From NCBI GenBank assembly GCA_922989275.2, contig OV277866.1, positions 51,761,246 to 51,825,245 on the forward strand: DNA of 64,000 nt. Direction: 5' to 3'. The stretch's first letter is position 1; every line of letters begins with the position of its first letter. This document shows positions 41,641-52,932 of the stretch, one piece after another. The notes under the pieces were generated by a model that was given only the letters and a program-made list of their open reading frames with translations, searched no databases and had not been told where the DNA came from. Source of the DNA: Gari tellinella (taxonomy: Eukaryota; Mollusca; Bivalvia; Cardiida; Psammobiidae). Position numbers and translations under genes: made by a program.

Positions 41641-44264
41641 ATTTATTTATTTATTTACATTTAAGGTCGACTGCATAATACAACACATGTAACAAATTTA
41701 AATATATCACAGCAATAAATAAGAAATTTAGTTAAGTTATAGAATATTGACTAAAAGAAAGCTAATAAGAATAAAATTTTGCGTACTTTTGATAAACTGA
41801 TTACTTAAAAGGATAATGTGTGTTGAATTAGTAAATTACCTGCAGAGGGCCTATGGACAACCCATTTATGCTAAAAGCTTATTTCCAATGGGGTCCAACT
41901 TATCTAGACTAAAACTACTAAAAAAAGAAACTAATTAAGCCAAATATTTAGGTACAAAACGGGATTATTCAAAGTATGCATTCATTTACTGCATCATATC
42001 ACATATAAATATATCACTGAGGATTAAGCAAATTATCACAGATACACATTCAGATTACTCTTCACAGTGCAGAATTTTTGAAATGGACTCTTCCATTTTC
42101 GAACAGTTCCCACTTTACATAAATTCAGAAATATAATATTTCAAATATTGGCAAACAGGGGTGACTCATTTCAAAGGGTTCATTCACTGTCCCTCTTAAA
42201 TGGGTCTACACTGTTTGTAAAAAATGTATAAACCGTTTCCAGCAATGAGAGTGTTAATAATATAGAAAGTCACTTTTGCTCTCTAAGACTTGCACATCAA
42301 GTAGGTGCTTCTTAACTAACTGTTTGAATTTGCTGATGTTTTTGACACCTTTAATGTAATCCGGAAGAGAATTCCAGTCTCTTGATCCAGTATATAAAAA
42401 AGTATGTTTACTTAAATTGTTACTGACACTAGGTAACATAAAGTTATTTTGGCTAGAACCCCTAGAACTTTTTACAAAGTTTTCCAATAGATATGAAGGA
42501 CAAGTTTTACGATGGAATGAATGCATGTGACTAAGTCTAAGCTGTTTAGCTCTGTTGTCAACTCTCAACATATTCAAATGCACATAGTCTTGCCAAGTGA
42601 TGGATTCTCTTGGAGAATACCCTTGAATAAATCTTATAAACTTGTTCTGCACCACATGGAGCTTATGTTTTAACCCCTTATTTAGACCTTCATACCAAGC
42701 TGAACTACAGTAGTCAAAATGACACTGCAGAAGTGCGGAGCATAAAAGTTTACCTGTGTTAAAATCCAAACATTTGTTTTGTCTGTATAAAAATTTAAGT
42801 TTGCCATTAATCTTGGATATATTTTGCTGTACTATAGCTTCACCTGACAAAACTTGTCTAAAGAAAGACCTAGGTACTTTACTTGCTTAGTACTTTTTAT
42901 GGTATGACCATTACAGGTAACATGTGTGGATCCTTGCTTACTTAAATTGCGCTTTGGACCAAAAAGAATGTATTCTGTTTTCCCTAACCACTCAGAGCAG
43001 TTTTCTAAAAAATGACCAAGTTTGACTGGAATACAGGCAGGGTCCTGATGGCTAAACAATATTGTGCTGTCATCAGCATACAAAATGAGTTTGCAGTCCT
43101 TATCAATGCTAGTAACCATGTCGTTCACGTAGCAGAGAAAAAGAAAAGATCCTTATATGCTACCCTGTGGTACTCCGCGAGTGACTTGAAGAGCATTTGA
43201 CATAGTTTTGCCAATGCTGACAACTTGGTTCCTATCAGATAAGTAGGACTTAAACCATGGTATTGACCGAATGCCCATTAATTCCAATTTACCATACAGA
43301 GTTTCATGATTAACTGTATCAAATGCCTTCTGTAGGTCTAACATTATCACCCAGTACATGTATACAAGCCTTTTGAAGAATTCCATTTAATAGTGTCAAG
43401 CAAATGAATTAGGCAACTATCTGTAGAGTAAGATTTTCTAAAACCTGATTGGTAATCGTATATAATATTGTTAGTTACTAAGTAAGACTCAAGCTGTGTA
43501 TAGACAGCCCGCTCTAAGATTTTTGAGACGATACTTAAGATGCTCACAGGTCTAACATTACCTACTTCCAGGGTACTGTCTTTCTTGTGTAAAGGTTTAA
43601 CGCTGGCTTGCTTAAAGTCTTCAGGAACAACACCTTCAGGAATTGATGAATTGATAATAAAAGTAATTGGAAGCTTAAAGGCATCTGCACAATCTCTCAA
43701 AAACCTAGCAGGCATGCCATCTAAACCAGTACTATTACTAACATTCAAGCTGCTCAGCTCCCTAAGCACATAACTCTCTGAAACATGCTTCAAATGCAGT
43801 TCTTTATTATTAGGGTTTTCGTCTTTGTAGTATTTAGACAAATGATCTGAATTTAGATCAAATTTGTGTTTCTGACAAGGAAGTTTGTTTACCAGAACTG
43901 AGGCAATACTAGTAAAAATGTTATTGAAGTAATTAAAATGTTCAAAGTGTCATGACAAATGGCATTGTCAACTGTTAGGACAACATTCTGGCTATCCTGT
44001 TTAGTGTTTTGTAACCAAGTGATTTCAAACTCTGCCAAAGCTTTTTAGGTTCAAATTTATTCTCTTCAACTTTACTTAAAAAGTATTCAGACTTTGCAGT
44101 CTCAATATGTCTCTGCACTAAATTTCTGTAATTCAAATAATGCTTATAGTCCTCTCTGTTACCATGCTTTTTAAAGCTACGCAGGTAAGTATCCCGTGAC
44201 TTTATGTTCTCTACGATTTCTGAATTTAGCCAGGGTTCTGTCTTAGATTTTAGTCGAATTCCTT
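41641..44264 (-). mobile_element. CR1/jockey-group LINE, 5' truncated, decayed RT
   Basis: From 44260 leftward the minus strand reads a linker (KTEPWLNSEIVENIKSRDTY), then an RT: GLDGMPARFLRDCADAFKLP (about 43720), KPLHKKDSTLEVGNVRPVSI (about 43580), YQSGFRKSYSTDSCL (about 43430), LDLQKAFDTVNHETL (about 43310), GVPQGSI (about 43165), LILYADDSTI (about 43080) and the tail LLQCHFDYCSSAWYEGLNKG (about 42740). Catalytic YADD is intact, but a frameshift lies near 43380, a TAA near 43150 and another shift near 42840. The coding part ends at about 42254. AT-rich sequence runs to a TAAATAAATAAA tail at 41641-41660, as expected for CR1/L2-type 3' ends. The 5' end is cut by a MITE-A. Confidence 0.88.
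42152..42217. repeat. Type J hairpin remnant
   Basis: CAAACAGGGGTGACTC and GGGTCTACACTGTTTG form the ends; the middle no longer pairs. It lies in the 3' untranslated part of the LINE, so it was inserted after or carried by it. Confidence 0.5.
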
Positions 44265-44265
44265 A

Positions 44266-44503
44266 ACAGTGGATAGATAATAAGTTATTATTTCCCGTTA
44301 AAACGTAAACGAAACGCAAACGAAAAGCACTTAAATGTAGAAAATTAAAAAATATCCATACTATTCCTTTTAATCTCTTTTCGAAACAGTTTGGAGCCTG
44401 GTCAGACGCCGGGTTTCCCGGCGTCTAATCTGGCTTCAAACTGTTTGCAACGAAAATAATAGTATCAGCGTAAACACGATTATTCGGAAAGAATACGTAA
44501 CTT
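44266..44503 (+). mobile_element. MITE-A at the LINE truncation point
   Basis: ACAGTGGATAGATAATAAGT opens, a good core hairpin (CGCCGGGTTTCCCGGCG tip) follows, and the right end is worn (GGAAAGAATACGTAAC). Confidence 0.85.
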
Positions 44504-44768
44504 ATCTTTTGTTTGCTACATTACCAGCGTGCAAGGTATAGCATACGTAACTGCAAATAGCCTGCAAATAGCCATTGTATTCGGGTTTAAGACATAATAA
44601 GATTTACGAAATTCTATAAAATAGTAATTATATCCCGTACCAGCAGCCACCTACGATTTGACCTAATTTAGTATTGCACATTCACTGATAGAACAAACAT
44701 GTGATGTATTCGATCCCTAAAATTTAAGATGTTAAGCATTTTAAATTAGGGAGCATTGCTTTCAGCGT

Positions 44769-44832
44769 CTAACATGTTTATCCTGATCAGACACAAAGCT
44801 ACTCAAAGTCTGATCAGGTTTCAAACTATCGT
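44769..44832. repeat. Core-1-like hairpin remnant
   Basis: TTATCCTGATCAGACACAAAG and GTCTGATCAGGTTTCAAAC are arms of a core-1 hairpin; surrounding ends are unrecognisable. Confidence 0.6.
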
Positions 44833-44845
44833 AAAATGTTGTTAT

Positions 44846-45053
44846 CTAGGAAAACCTCTCCATTACGACAACTAATGAAAAGGCTAATCGTTTGTATAAA
44901 AGCCTAGTGATAGCTTAAAGCAAGGTGACAGTAAAACAGAAAGCTCTTAAGGGAGCTTTCTGTTTTACTGTCATCTTGCTTTAAGCAGTCACCTGTCTCG
45001 TACACCTAATATTTAAGACTATTAGGAGGTCGTAATAGAGAGATTTGTCTGTA
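44846..45053 (+). mobile_element. MITE-E, full copy
   Basis: AGGAAAACCTCTCCATTACG to GTCGTAATAGAGAGATTTGTC. Hairpin arms GCTTAAAGCAAGGTGACAGT and ACTGTCATCTTGCTTTAAGC around GAAAGCTCTTAAGGGAGC. Confidence 0.9.
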
Positions 45054-45889
45054 TTTGGACTTGAACTTGACGGCGTTAAGCGAATGATAAATCAATTAAT
45101 TGCTCATTAGCTACTGTCGACATACATTAGATACAAAACACATTGTGGCAAATTAATCGTGTTATTTGTTACAAATCAAATTATATAATGACATCATTCA
45201 GACGGAGTACATAAGGTTGTTAGTATCGACCTATTAATACAGAGCATGGGATCACTTATGCTGATGTCCGATAAACTGCCACTGTGGACACAAATCTATC
45301 AGTTTTATTCTTGCCGTAGTTTCTCTTTTGGAAATAAATTACAAAAAAAGTATTTATAAACGTTTGTAGTGGCAAAATAGTATTGATCCTAATCGAGTTC
45401 TGCAATATTCGGCGTTTGACCTGTTTGTAATAGAGGTCACTTTTGAGCATAATAGCGTTGTTTGGGAAAGCATCCGTATTGAAATACCAGAAATGATAAA
45501 TTCAATTTTTAACTAAAATCTAGCTATGGGTTATGTTGTTTTCAATAAAACAAAATCGAGACTCTGATCACACTTCTACAGGAGCACTTTAATTTTTGCT
45601 CTACATCGTTTGCATAGACCTGGTACAAATATGTGATGTTCTATATATAGCCATTTGTGGAGGACGTCAATAGCACCACTAGAGGGTCAATATGTTGATA
45701 TCTAGTTATCAACTGACTCTTTCAAGGTAAGGCCAGAAAGCAGAACAGTTCATATGAAATACATGTAGCCAAAAAATTGCAGACCCTGATGAGACACGTA
45801 CTGTTTGCTAATGTCTACTCAAGTACCGTAGATACTAGCAAGAGCGTAGCTACCTATACGTCCATACAATGTACGCCCGGGAATTCACT
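45054..45889. other. Mostly unrecognised; one J-type remnant
   Basis: At 45553-45617 GAGACTCTGATCACACTTC and GCTCTACATCGTTTGCATA form J-type arms; another half lies at about 45780 (AGACCCTGATGAGACACG). Otherwise nothing. Confidence 0.5.
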
Positions 45890-45897
45890 TTATTTGG

Positions 45898-46094
45898 CTA
45901 ATATTTGCAAACAGTCTTGATTCAGATCAGACGCCGCGTAACGCGCCGTCTGATCTTGATCCAAACTGTTTGTCACTCTTAGTCAACGTTTCTTCAGTTT
46001 TAAGGTTTTAAGTAAAACAAACAAAATATTTTGAATCTTTTCCCAGACGATAATTGTATTTGATGCAGACGGCAATTCACCATGATAAAAGTTA
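45898..46094 (-). mobile_element. MITE-B, inverted
   Basis: ATTTGCAAACAGTCTTGATTC opens the hairpin (CGCCGCGTAACGCGCCG tip), then GTCACTCTTAGTCAACGTTTC and GCAGACGGCAATTCACC. Confidence 0.8.
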
Positions 46095-46098
46095 ATGT

Positions 46099-46661
46099 AC
46101 AGTGGTAAATACGCTATTCCTACCCACTCTACGCGTTTCTTACGCGTTCGTTAACCGTTCACTATGCTTTTTTTATTATCCGTTTCGTTAAACGGCTTTC
46201 CTAGCCGTTTCTTTACGCATTTATTTACGTGTTTAAAAGAGCCCGGATGAAAGGGTCATCATTTAGCCGACGGACCCCTTAGCTTCAGCGGTTTACACAC
46301 CCACTTTATTACATATGTATCACAGAACACTAGGTGGTATCGCCGATAACATTGCTATCTTTAATTGGCATTACACTGTTAATCCCCCTATATCTGAGTG
46401 GCATATGTATAGTCGGGTTACATAAATAGATTGGTTACAGGCGGTGGTCAGTGCCTGTCGATAAGATCCGAAATCTCCGCGTGAAACGGATACCTGAAGC
46501 ACCAATCGCAGCATCTCTGGTATAATCGTTTATTAACGCGTTTAAACGGGTTAAGATCGTTAGGCGTTAACAGTTCGTTAAGCGTTCGTTAACCGTTCAC
46601 TATGCGTTTCTTACGCATAGATTTACGCGTAAATGGGTAGGAATAGCGTATTTACCACTGT
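46099..46661. mobile_element. Type G TIR element
   Basis: A 563-bp element flanked by TA with 28-base TIRs: ACAGTGGTAAATACGCTATT and, at the right, AATAGCGTATTTACCACTGT. Subterminal repeats CGTTCGTTAACCGTTCACTATG occur near both ends (in parts at about 46148 and 46575). No core-1 hairpin and no transposase frame. The ACAGTGG...TATTC end resembles MITE-A. Confidence 0.9.
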
Positions 46662-47212
46662 ACCTTCAATAATCGTTAACTATGAAAGTTGAATTTATAT
46701 GGCTTATAAGCTTAGCGACCCAACCTCCCCATGAGGCCCGGACCGACTGGGAACATAGGTGGTCCCTAGACCCCTCGCTGGTGAGTCCTATATTTATTTG
46801 CGCCTTTCTACGCGCCTGACGGAGATTGAATGGGCTCAAGAAAATCAAGAAGTTAGACCGTGCATACAACAATAAATATCCTAACTCAACATCTTAGTTT
46901 TCTACACTGATTCAAATACATAAATAACTGTTAAACTCTTATAACACCATGGACCTATTTCGAATATAATCATTACATTTGCATACAGCGTGGATCCAAT
47001 ATATGTTCCAATAGGAGCCATCTGATCTGGTTGTACACTGTATGCTTATTTCAACCAGTATTTATTAAACTACACAGAAGTTCAAGCAGACTGGTTTATG
47101 TTTTGGCAACTTAAATGATCCACAAGGGAATATAATAACCCAAAATAGTTACATAGTCCTGAAAGAGTTAAATGAATCACAAACCAACAACTATCCAGAA
47201 AGCATATCTTAC
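46662..47212. other. Mostly unrecognised; one J-type remnant
   Basis: At 46981-47045 GCATACAGCGTGGATCC and GGTTGTACACTGTATGC are J-type arms. The rest shows no motif. Confidence 0.45.
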
Positions 47213-47263
47213 CTTTTTGACACGTTTAAGTGATTGTTTGACCTTCTTCCCGTCTAAATCCAT
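47213..47263 (-). CDS. Candidate first coding exon (MDLDGKKVKQSLKRVKK)
   Basis: ATG at 47261-47263 opens 17 codons of basic peptide, MDLDGKKVKQSLKRVKK, ending at a strong donor GTAAGA (47207-47212) in phase 0. The next exon in the gene to which it could belong starts in phase 0: the G-alpha exon at 15581-15704, whose acceptor implies an upstream exon. The ATG context (GAATCATGG) is fair. If joined, the G-alpha protein gains a basic N-terminal extension and the intron is 31.5 kb. The exon could equally belong to another gene or be chance. Confidence 0.4.
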
Positions 47264-47667
47264 GATTCACAATAAGTTTTGTTGATCAGTAAAGCTCCCT
47301 TAAGCTTGTTTCAATCATGTGCGATGTGACGATTGATGAAACCAAAATCACTTTTCATCAAAGGATCACGTATATTCCTTGCGCTTCACGCATATATCTG
47401 AAAATGGAAAAAAGAAATAATTGCTCCAAAAGGTTAAACAAAACGTAAACGAAAACGAAAAACAATAAAATATAAAAAAGCGGGCAGTTTAGTTTTAATC
47501 ACTGTCAGATATTTCACTTTTTCTCAGCCTCAGAGGGATAGAAGAGGATGCATAAGAACCCGGTTGATTCCCTTTCTGTTTTTCAAAAACATCCGCTGGT
47601 TTTACTTGTCCAGTGTTTAGCACGTTTACACGTGACCTCGTTCAAACACTTTTACAGCCAAAATGGT

Positions 47668-47881
47668 GAGCCCTTCACCGTTTCATTCTCATCTGCTTCA
47701 ATTTTGTTGTCTTCAATGTTGTTTAAAGTTAAACAATAAGACAGTATTACTGAAGAAATGTCAAAACGAGTGTACAACGGTTTGGATCTTGATCAGACGT
47801 CGCGTTACGCGGCGTCTGATCAGGATCTAAACATTTTGCAAACACGCTTTCTTTTAAGCGTCATTGAGAGCCAAAGGGTTA
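47668..47881 (+). mobile_element. MITE-B, nearly full
   Basis: CCCTTCACCGTTTCATTCTC, then CGAGTGTACAACGGTTTGG and the hairpin GATCAGACGTCGCGTTACGC; ends TTGAGAGCCAAAGGGTTAA. Confidence 0.85.
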
Positions 47882-47884
47882 AAG

Positions 47885-47952
47885 TCCCATCCGAAGGACT
47901 TGATCCGGAGAGGGATCGAACACATGACCCCGGATTGATTGTTTACGAGCCC
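47885..47952 (-). repeat. tRNA-derived SINE relic (box B)
   Basis: On the minus strand CGGGGTCATGTGTTCGATCC then CTCTCCGG resembles a tRNA T-arm, preceded by GGGCTCGTAAACAATCAATCC. A full cloverleaf is not formed. It lies between a MITE-B and a MITE-D. Confidence 0.4.
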
Positions 47953-48203
47953 GTTAACCCTTTCCCCCATAGAAGCGACTTTTAGCGTATTTAATTCATT
48001 CCTCCGCTGAAGAAAATAGTTCCAGTTTATACCCTCATGAACAATTACCATTACAAATATTTTATATAGCCTGGCAGATTTTAGGTTAAAGCAGGCTGAA
48101 AGTAAAGCAGAATGTGCCTTAAGGCACATTCTGCTTTACTTTCAACCTGCTTTAAGTGGTCACCTGTCTTCAAAACTATAAACAGTCTATGAGGTAAAGG
48201 GTT
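47953..48203 (+). mobile_element. MITE-D, full reference copy
   Basis: TTAACCCTTTCCCCCATAGA to GAGGTAAAGGGTT. The core-2 hairpin has arms TTAAAGCAGGCTGAAAGTAA and TTACTTTCAACCTGCTTTAA around GCAGAATGTGCCTTAAGGCAC, nearly perfect over 70 bp. Confidence 0.92.
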
Positions 48204-48546
48204 CAGACCAAGTGGCCTCCGATGTGTTTACAATGTAATGAATTTCTTTGAGTAAAGCATCTACAGCAACATCTGGTAGAAACCATTTTGCACTTAACAT
48301 TCCAAATTATCGCTTACGGAAACACTATTCATGTATCTCGACAAAGCAAAAGAGATCTCAATGTTGGTGTGAAAGACAGGTGACAGTTTGAAGCATAGAA
48401 AATTGTAAAGCATTAATATTTAACAAAATTACATTGTAATTTCATTTCAGTAGGCACCCGACAAAAATATCCTCCTTTTCGTGAATTGTCGTTTTTTTTA
48501 CAAACAACCCATAACACGGTTGTTAAATATACCCAACACAATAATT
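48204..48546. other. No recognised feature
   Basis: AT-rich interval; no element ends or frames. Confidence 0.45.
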
Positions 48547-49257
48547 AAAGGGGCATGCTTTCTTTATTTCAACTCAGCGTTTTTTAAAACCGCCGTTTGG
48601 TGCAAACTAACAGCTAATGATGAAATAAAAGTTGTTATGCTGATCGAAACGCCTTTCTAGAAAATGTTCTGTTGGAAAAATAGTCTCTGAAATTTGGCTA
48701 CATATTGAATAAATCTAAAAATTCAAAATATATATTGTTTACCCCCCCCCCAAATAAAACTGGGTTAATAATATTGTAACTTGGAAATTTTATTATCCTT
48801 GTCGAAAGTCTTTTCGATCAGTACGACACATTTGTTTGTGCTTTGGCGTGAACACAACCGCATTCTAGCAAGTTTTCGAAGCACAATATCGATTTTTCTT
48901 TAAAAAAAAAGTGGATTTCGTTACCATTTAAAATCAAGGGATTTTTTCAGGGTGAGATCGGTTAAATTCACTGCGCCTCGTTAGCACACACGGCATACTC
49001 GAAATTATCATGATGCATTATACGGACATCATTTGACATGTCGGTAACAACGTTTTGTATTTTTTGGGTAAAGATAGTGTTTTTTGCAAATTTGAAGTTG
49101 ATTTTTTTTAGAAAATATTTCTTTCGAAGTTGATACTGTTTGTGTTAAGACACATAGATCTGAAAAAAACATTTTGCTCTACGATGAATACTAATGCCCA
49201 TACAGCGGTTTGAAAAAAAAAACCGCGCAGTTTAAATAAAGAAGGCCTGCCCCTTTT
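48547..49257. mobile_element. Type N TIR element
   Basis: About 711 bp. Left end AAAGGGGCATGCTTTCTTTA then TTTCAACTCAGCG and AAAACCGCC; right end reads the inverse, with ACCGCGCAGTTTAAATAAAG and GGCCTGCCCCTTT. TIRs of about 45 bases with small gaps. The inside is AT-rich without a transposase frame. Confidence 0.75.
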
Positions 49258-49901
49258 TATTATTTTTTTAGTATAATTTCACCAAGGCTGAGAACAAACT
49301 GGCTCCTGAAAAAATCGCATATTAAGGAGTATCTAAAACTATATATTGGTTCTGTGCCTCTTATTGTGTACGTTATGCAATATCATATGACTAGACATCA
49401 TATCATACAAAATGTATTATTTATATCATCACTATGAACATTGGTACAATCGCATGTCCACTACTCGATCTCGCGTTTTAAAGTCGAATTTTCTCTTTTT
49501 CAAATTTCAAACGTGGCTTAGTCACATGTCAACTTTGAAGTACCAATATGTGTGACTTTAAAGCCACTTCAATCTATGGATAGTCAACCATAAAATTGTA
49601 TTTCGACGTATGCGAGTAAGTGTTACATGTATCGACGAGGACTGTTTTATTTCTTATATACATTGTATTGGAACTCGGTAAAAAGCATGACTAGACACTA
49701 TGCAATATAACGTTAATTAATTGGAACAGAGCGACTAATCCACGACCATTAATATCATACTATATATTCATTCATTTGCTCAGTGTAATATATGATCGAC
49801 ATGCTGGCTACACTTGATATTTCTTTACGCAACATTTCAAAACATTTTGACTAGACCTTCCATTTTTCTAACAATCACAATAATTGTCACAAACGTCAAT
49901 T
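49258..49901. other. No recognised feature
   Basis: AT-rich. GTGGCTTAGTCACATG and TGTGACTTTAAAGCCAC near 49510-49570 form a weak inverted repeat. Confidence 0.4.
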
Positions 49902-50073
49902 ACAGTGCTCCATCTCTTCAGCGACACCTATTGGGAGACATAAATTGTGTGCGTTGTCCGGAGGGAGTCGTTATAGGGAGGGAAAATGGCAAACAATTGC
50001 AAACAGCTTAAATCCAGACCAGCGTCTGCTCTGGAAGCAAGCTGTTTGTCACTCGTAATAAAGGTTTTGACAA
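49902..50073 (-). mobile_element. MITE-C, half, inverted
   Basis: ACAGTGCTCCATCTCTTCAG, GGAGGGAGTCGTTATAGGGA, then a shortened hairpin CAGACCAGCGTCTGCTCTGG and GTCACTCGTAATAAAGG. Confidence 0.8.
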
Positions 50074-50291
50074 TGATAAAAAACCTATAGGACTAATACG
50101 AATAGGACGAACAAAGTAATGATGATAATAACGACTAATACTATATGCATACATGTACATGTATATATCTAACTGGCATCCGTAAACCTAATGGTTTACC
50201 CCTCTCTATCGTGTGCCTAAACGTTGTATTCTGCTTGAACGTCGCAAAAGCATATAGTTTAGATATTTAGGCTGCGGCGAAACATTGATGT

Positions 50292-50358
50292 GGCAAACAG
50301 TTTATATCATGATTATAAGCCGGGCTATTCGATGTCTGATATGGATCCAAACAGCTTG
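50292..50358 (+). repeat. Core-1 hairpin remnant
   Basis: GGCAAACAGTTTATATCATG and GTCTGATATGGATCCAAACAG, with AAGCCGGGCTATTCG at the tip. Confidence 0.65.
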
Positions 50359-50398
50359 TAAATGCTGATATGCTCAATCAAAAGCAGTGGAGGTTGTC

Positions 50399-50645
50399 AC
50401 AGTTGAGAATGTGTTATTCTTTCCCAAAAAACGCGTTTACGCTACAACTATTATTTGCAGTGCAAACAGTTTGGAGCCACATCAGACGCCGGGGAACCCG
50501 GCGTCTGATCAGGCTCCAAACTGTTTGCCACCAAGATAAAAATGAGTTATCAGAATTGTCCAAAAAATGCACTTTTTTACGTTTTAGTATTTTGCGTTTG
50601 CGTTTCGTTTCGTTTAAACGGGAAAGAATAACGTATTCTCCACTG
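50399..50645 (-). mobile_element. MITE-A, full copy, inverted
   Basis: ACAGTTGAGAATGTGTTATT to GTATTCTCCACTGT. The core tip is CGCCGGGGAACCCGGCG, a paired-base change in one arm only. Confidence 0.9.
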
Positions 50646-50663
50646 TTGCATTTAGCGCTTTCT

Positions 50664-50885
50664 ACCATAGCCTGCTTTGAGTATCGAAGACAAATGATAG
50701 CTTAAGGGTTATTCTGCTTTACTTTCAGTCTGCTTTTAACTACAATCTGATAGAATATAAGAACTACGTGTTATGTTACATATTCATGACTGTATGAAGA
50801 GGTAAAAACATATATTGTATGCATCTATAGAGGAATACATTAAATGCATAAAAGGTGTATCTGTGGAGTAATGGGCATTACGAAG
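50664..50885 (-). mobile_element. MITE-D, inverted, hairpin shortened
   Basis: TTATTCTGCTTTACTTTCAG then TCTGCTTTTAACTAC, and CATATTCATGACTGTATGAAG, the D interior reversed. The second hairpin arm is mostly gone. Confidence 0.75.
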
Positions 50886-50898
50886 GAACTAAGAGCAG

Positions 50899-51114
50899 TT
50901 TTACCCGTTTACTGCCAATTCTTTCATGAGATTTTTACCCCTTCACCGATTCATTGTCATCTGCTTTAAATTTGTTGTCTGCGATGTAGTTTCAAAATTA
51001 GAAAATAAAGCAGTATGACTCAAGAAATTTTCAAAGCGAGTGTCAAACAGTTTGGATTCTGATCAGAACTGTTTGCAAGCGCGCTTTTAAGCGTCATCGA
51101 GAGTGAAGGGTTAA
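50899..51114 (+). mobile_element. MITE-B, hairpin collapsed
   Basis: TTTTACCCGTTTACTGCC to GAGAGTGAAGGGTTAA. The hairpin is reduced to TTTGGATTCTGATCAG joined directly to AACTGTTTGC. Confidence 0.85.
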
Positions 51115-51361
51115 GTATTTGATTAGTGTTATTTTGTCTGAAGGAACAGCTGTAGAATTGTTATTTGATATGCTTTATAGTCATGAACCATGTGTTCAAA
51201 CATGCTAATGGGCGGTATGATTACATGAGCTATCGAATTTAAAGTGTTTGAAATAATAAATCGCCGAGCTAAAAGTACGTGTAGTAATTAATCGCAGACA
51301 GCCCTAGTGATAAGAGAAAGCCGGTATATCATGAATGTATAAAAGTAATGCATATTTAAAA

Positions 51362-51492
51362 CTTGTCTTCTGTAGTTTCTTTCAGGATTTGATTTTTGGC
51401 ATTTTGAACGGAGAAATATTGATTCGAGAATCAAACATTATATAGGATGACCAGACGTAGGAGTTTGGTCGTACAAGGCAGTGAAGGGATAA
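51362..51492 (+). mobile_element. MITE-B fragment
   Basis: GAGAAATATTGATTCGAGAATC, GATGACCAGACGTAGG and GGCAGTGAAGGGATAA; the hairpin is gone. Confidence 0.55.
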
Positions 51493-51494
51493 GT

Positions 51495-51848
51495 ACAGTG
51501 CTCCCTCCTTATAACGGCCCTCCCAACAATGATTCCCTCCTTACAGCAACGATTTCCGCTCTTCCCCCAGACAAAACAATGATGTCTAACCTATTGATAG
51601 CTGCAATGTCATCTGCTTAAAATTGTCGTCTGCTGTTTTTTCTTTTGTCAAAGTTACATAATGGACATTTTGACAGAAAACTTTTAATGGCGAGTGACAA
51701 ACAGCTTGGATCCAGATCAGACGCCGCATAACGCTGTTCCAGCTGTTTGCAAATGTAAGCAAATTTCCATTCCTATAACGACTACCTGCGAACAACGTAC
51801 ACACTTTTTGCCTCCCACTGGGTGTCATTGTAGAGAGGGAGTACAGTA
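51495..51848 (+). mobile_element. MITE-C, full copy
   Basis: ACAGTGCTCCCTCCTTATAA to TAGAGAGGGAGTACAGTA. It has lost most of the right hairpin arm: GATCAGACGCCGCATAACGC runs into TGTTCCAGCTG. Confidence 0.9.
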
Positions 51849-52237
51849 ATTACAAGTAGATATCGAACTTCCAGTGAAGTAGCCATTGACAAAGAAAGAG
51901 CATAGTACCTTAATCTATTTATGTCACAGCCATGCTGTTTGGTCTTCATGAAAGAAATGTCATACTTATTCTAACAAATTATCGCTGGCTTCAAATACTT
52001 CGTAAATGTAAGATAGTTATATTGCAAATGAATATTATGTCAAATTAATATACCTTGAATAGAATATCAGACAATTTCAATCACGAATAGACGTCGAGTT
52101 ACATATATCTGTTGTGTGGTCTAGATACTAACTGTTTGTATATCAAATTTTGTCGCAGTTATCAGGATAGAGGTTTAACACCATCAGCCATCATTTTACA
52201 ACAGATGTCAGTTGCCAACGTCATTTCACTCAAGATG
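51849..52237. other. No recognised feature
   Basis: AT-rich spacer. GAATAGACGTCGAGTTACAT near 52086 may be a trace of a core-1 hairpin. Confidence 0.4.
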
Positions 52238-52498
52238 TTAACCTTTTCACTCTCAATGACGTCATTAAACGCATTTGCAAAAAAAGTTGTGATCCTGATC
52301 AGATTTATCGTGAGGTTTTACCCCTTCACTCCACATTGTCGTGTGCTTCAACATTGTCTGCAAAATCGTTTCAAAGTTAGATTATAGGCAGTATAACTAA
52401 CGTAATTTCAAAGCAATTGGTAAACAGTTTTAATCTTGATCAGGATAAAAACTGTTTGCAAATACGCTTTATGACGTCAGTGAGAGTGAAAGGGTAAA
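52238..52498. mobile_element. Two MITE-B copies fused head to head
   Basis: A reversed B end (TTAACCTTTTCACTCTCAAT to GTGATCCTGATCAG, 52238-52301) runs straight into a forward B copy (GAGGTTTTACCCCTTCACTC to GAGAGTGAAAGGGTAAA). Confidence 0.8.
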
Positions 52499-52932
52499 TT
52501 AAACCCACTGAATCAGCAAATGACAGCGTCTTTTCTAAACCAATGCATCAGGCACTCTATTTAACTTCTAATTTAATAGTCTATAGTGTTTGATTGATTA
52601 CGTTATTGATGTAAGAGCTGCAACACATGACTAAGTGTTTCACTTTCAAAATACAAAGCAATATACGTGAACCTCGGCAAGTTCAGCTCGCTCGTATTTC
52701 AAAGTTTAACTGTGTTTACCTTAAATACTTGTGGTTTCGACTAAACAAATTTGCCCCCGAAACATGAAATGGACTTTTCCAATCATTGCCCGTTTTATAT
52801 ATTTATTGTTTCCTCCATTCATAAAGATATGTACAAAATATTTACATATTCAACGATCAAACAATACATCTACATGTACATTGTATTCACAATGGAATGC
52901 AGTGATATACATGTACATGTTGTTTAATCATT

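Noticed and set aside
47885..47965. tRNA gene on the minus strand
   Set aside because: The T-arm-like part does not extend into a cloverleaf; a SINE relic is more likely.
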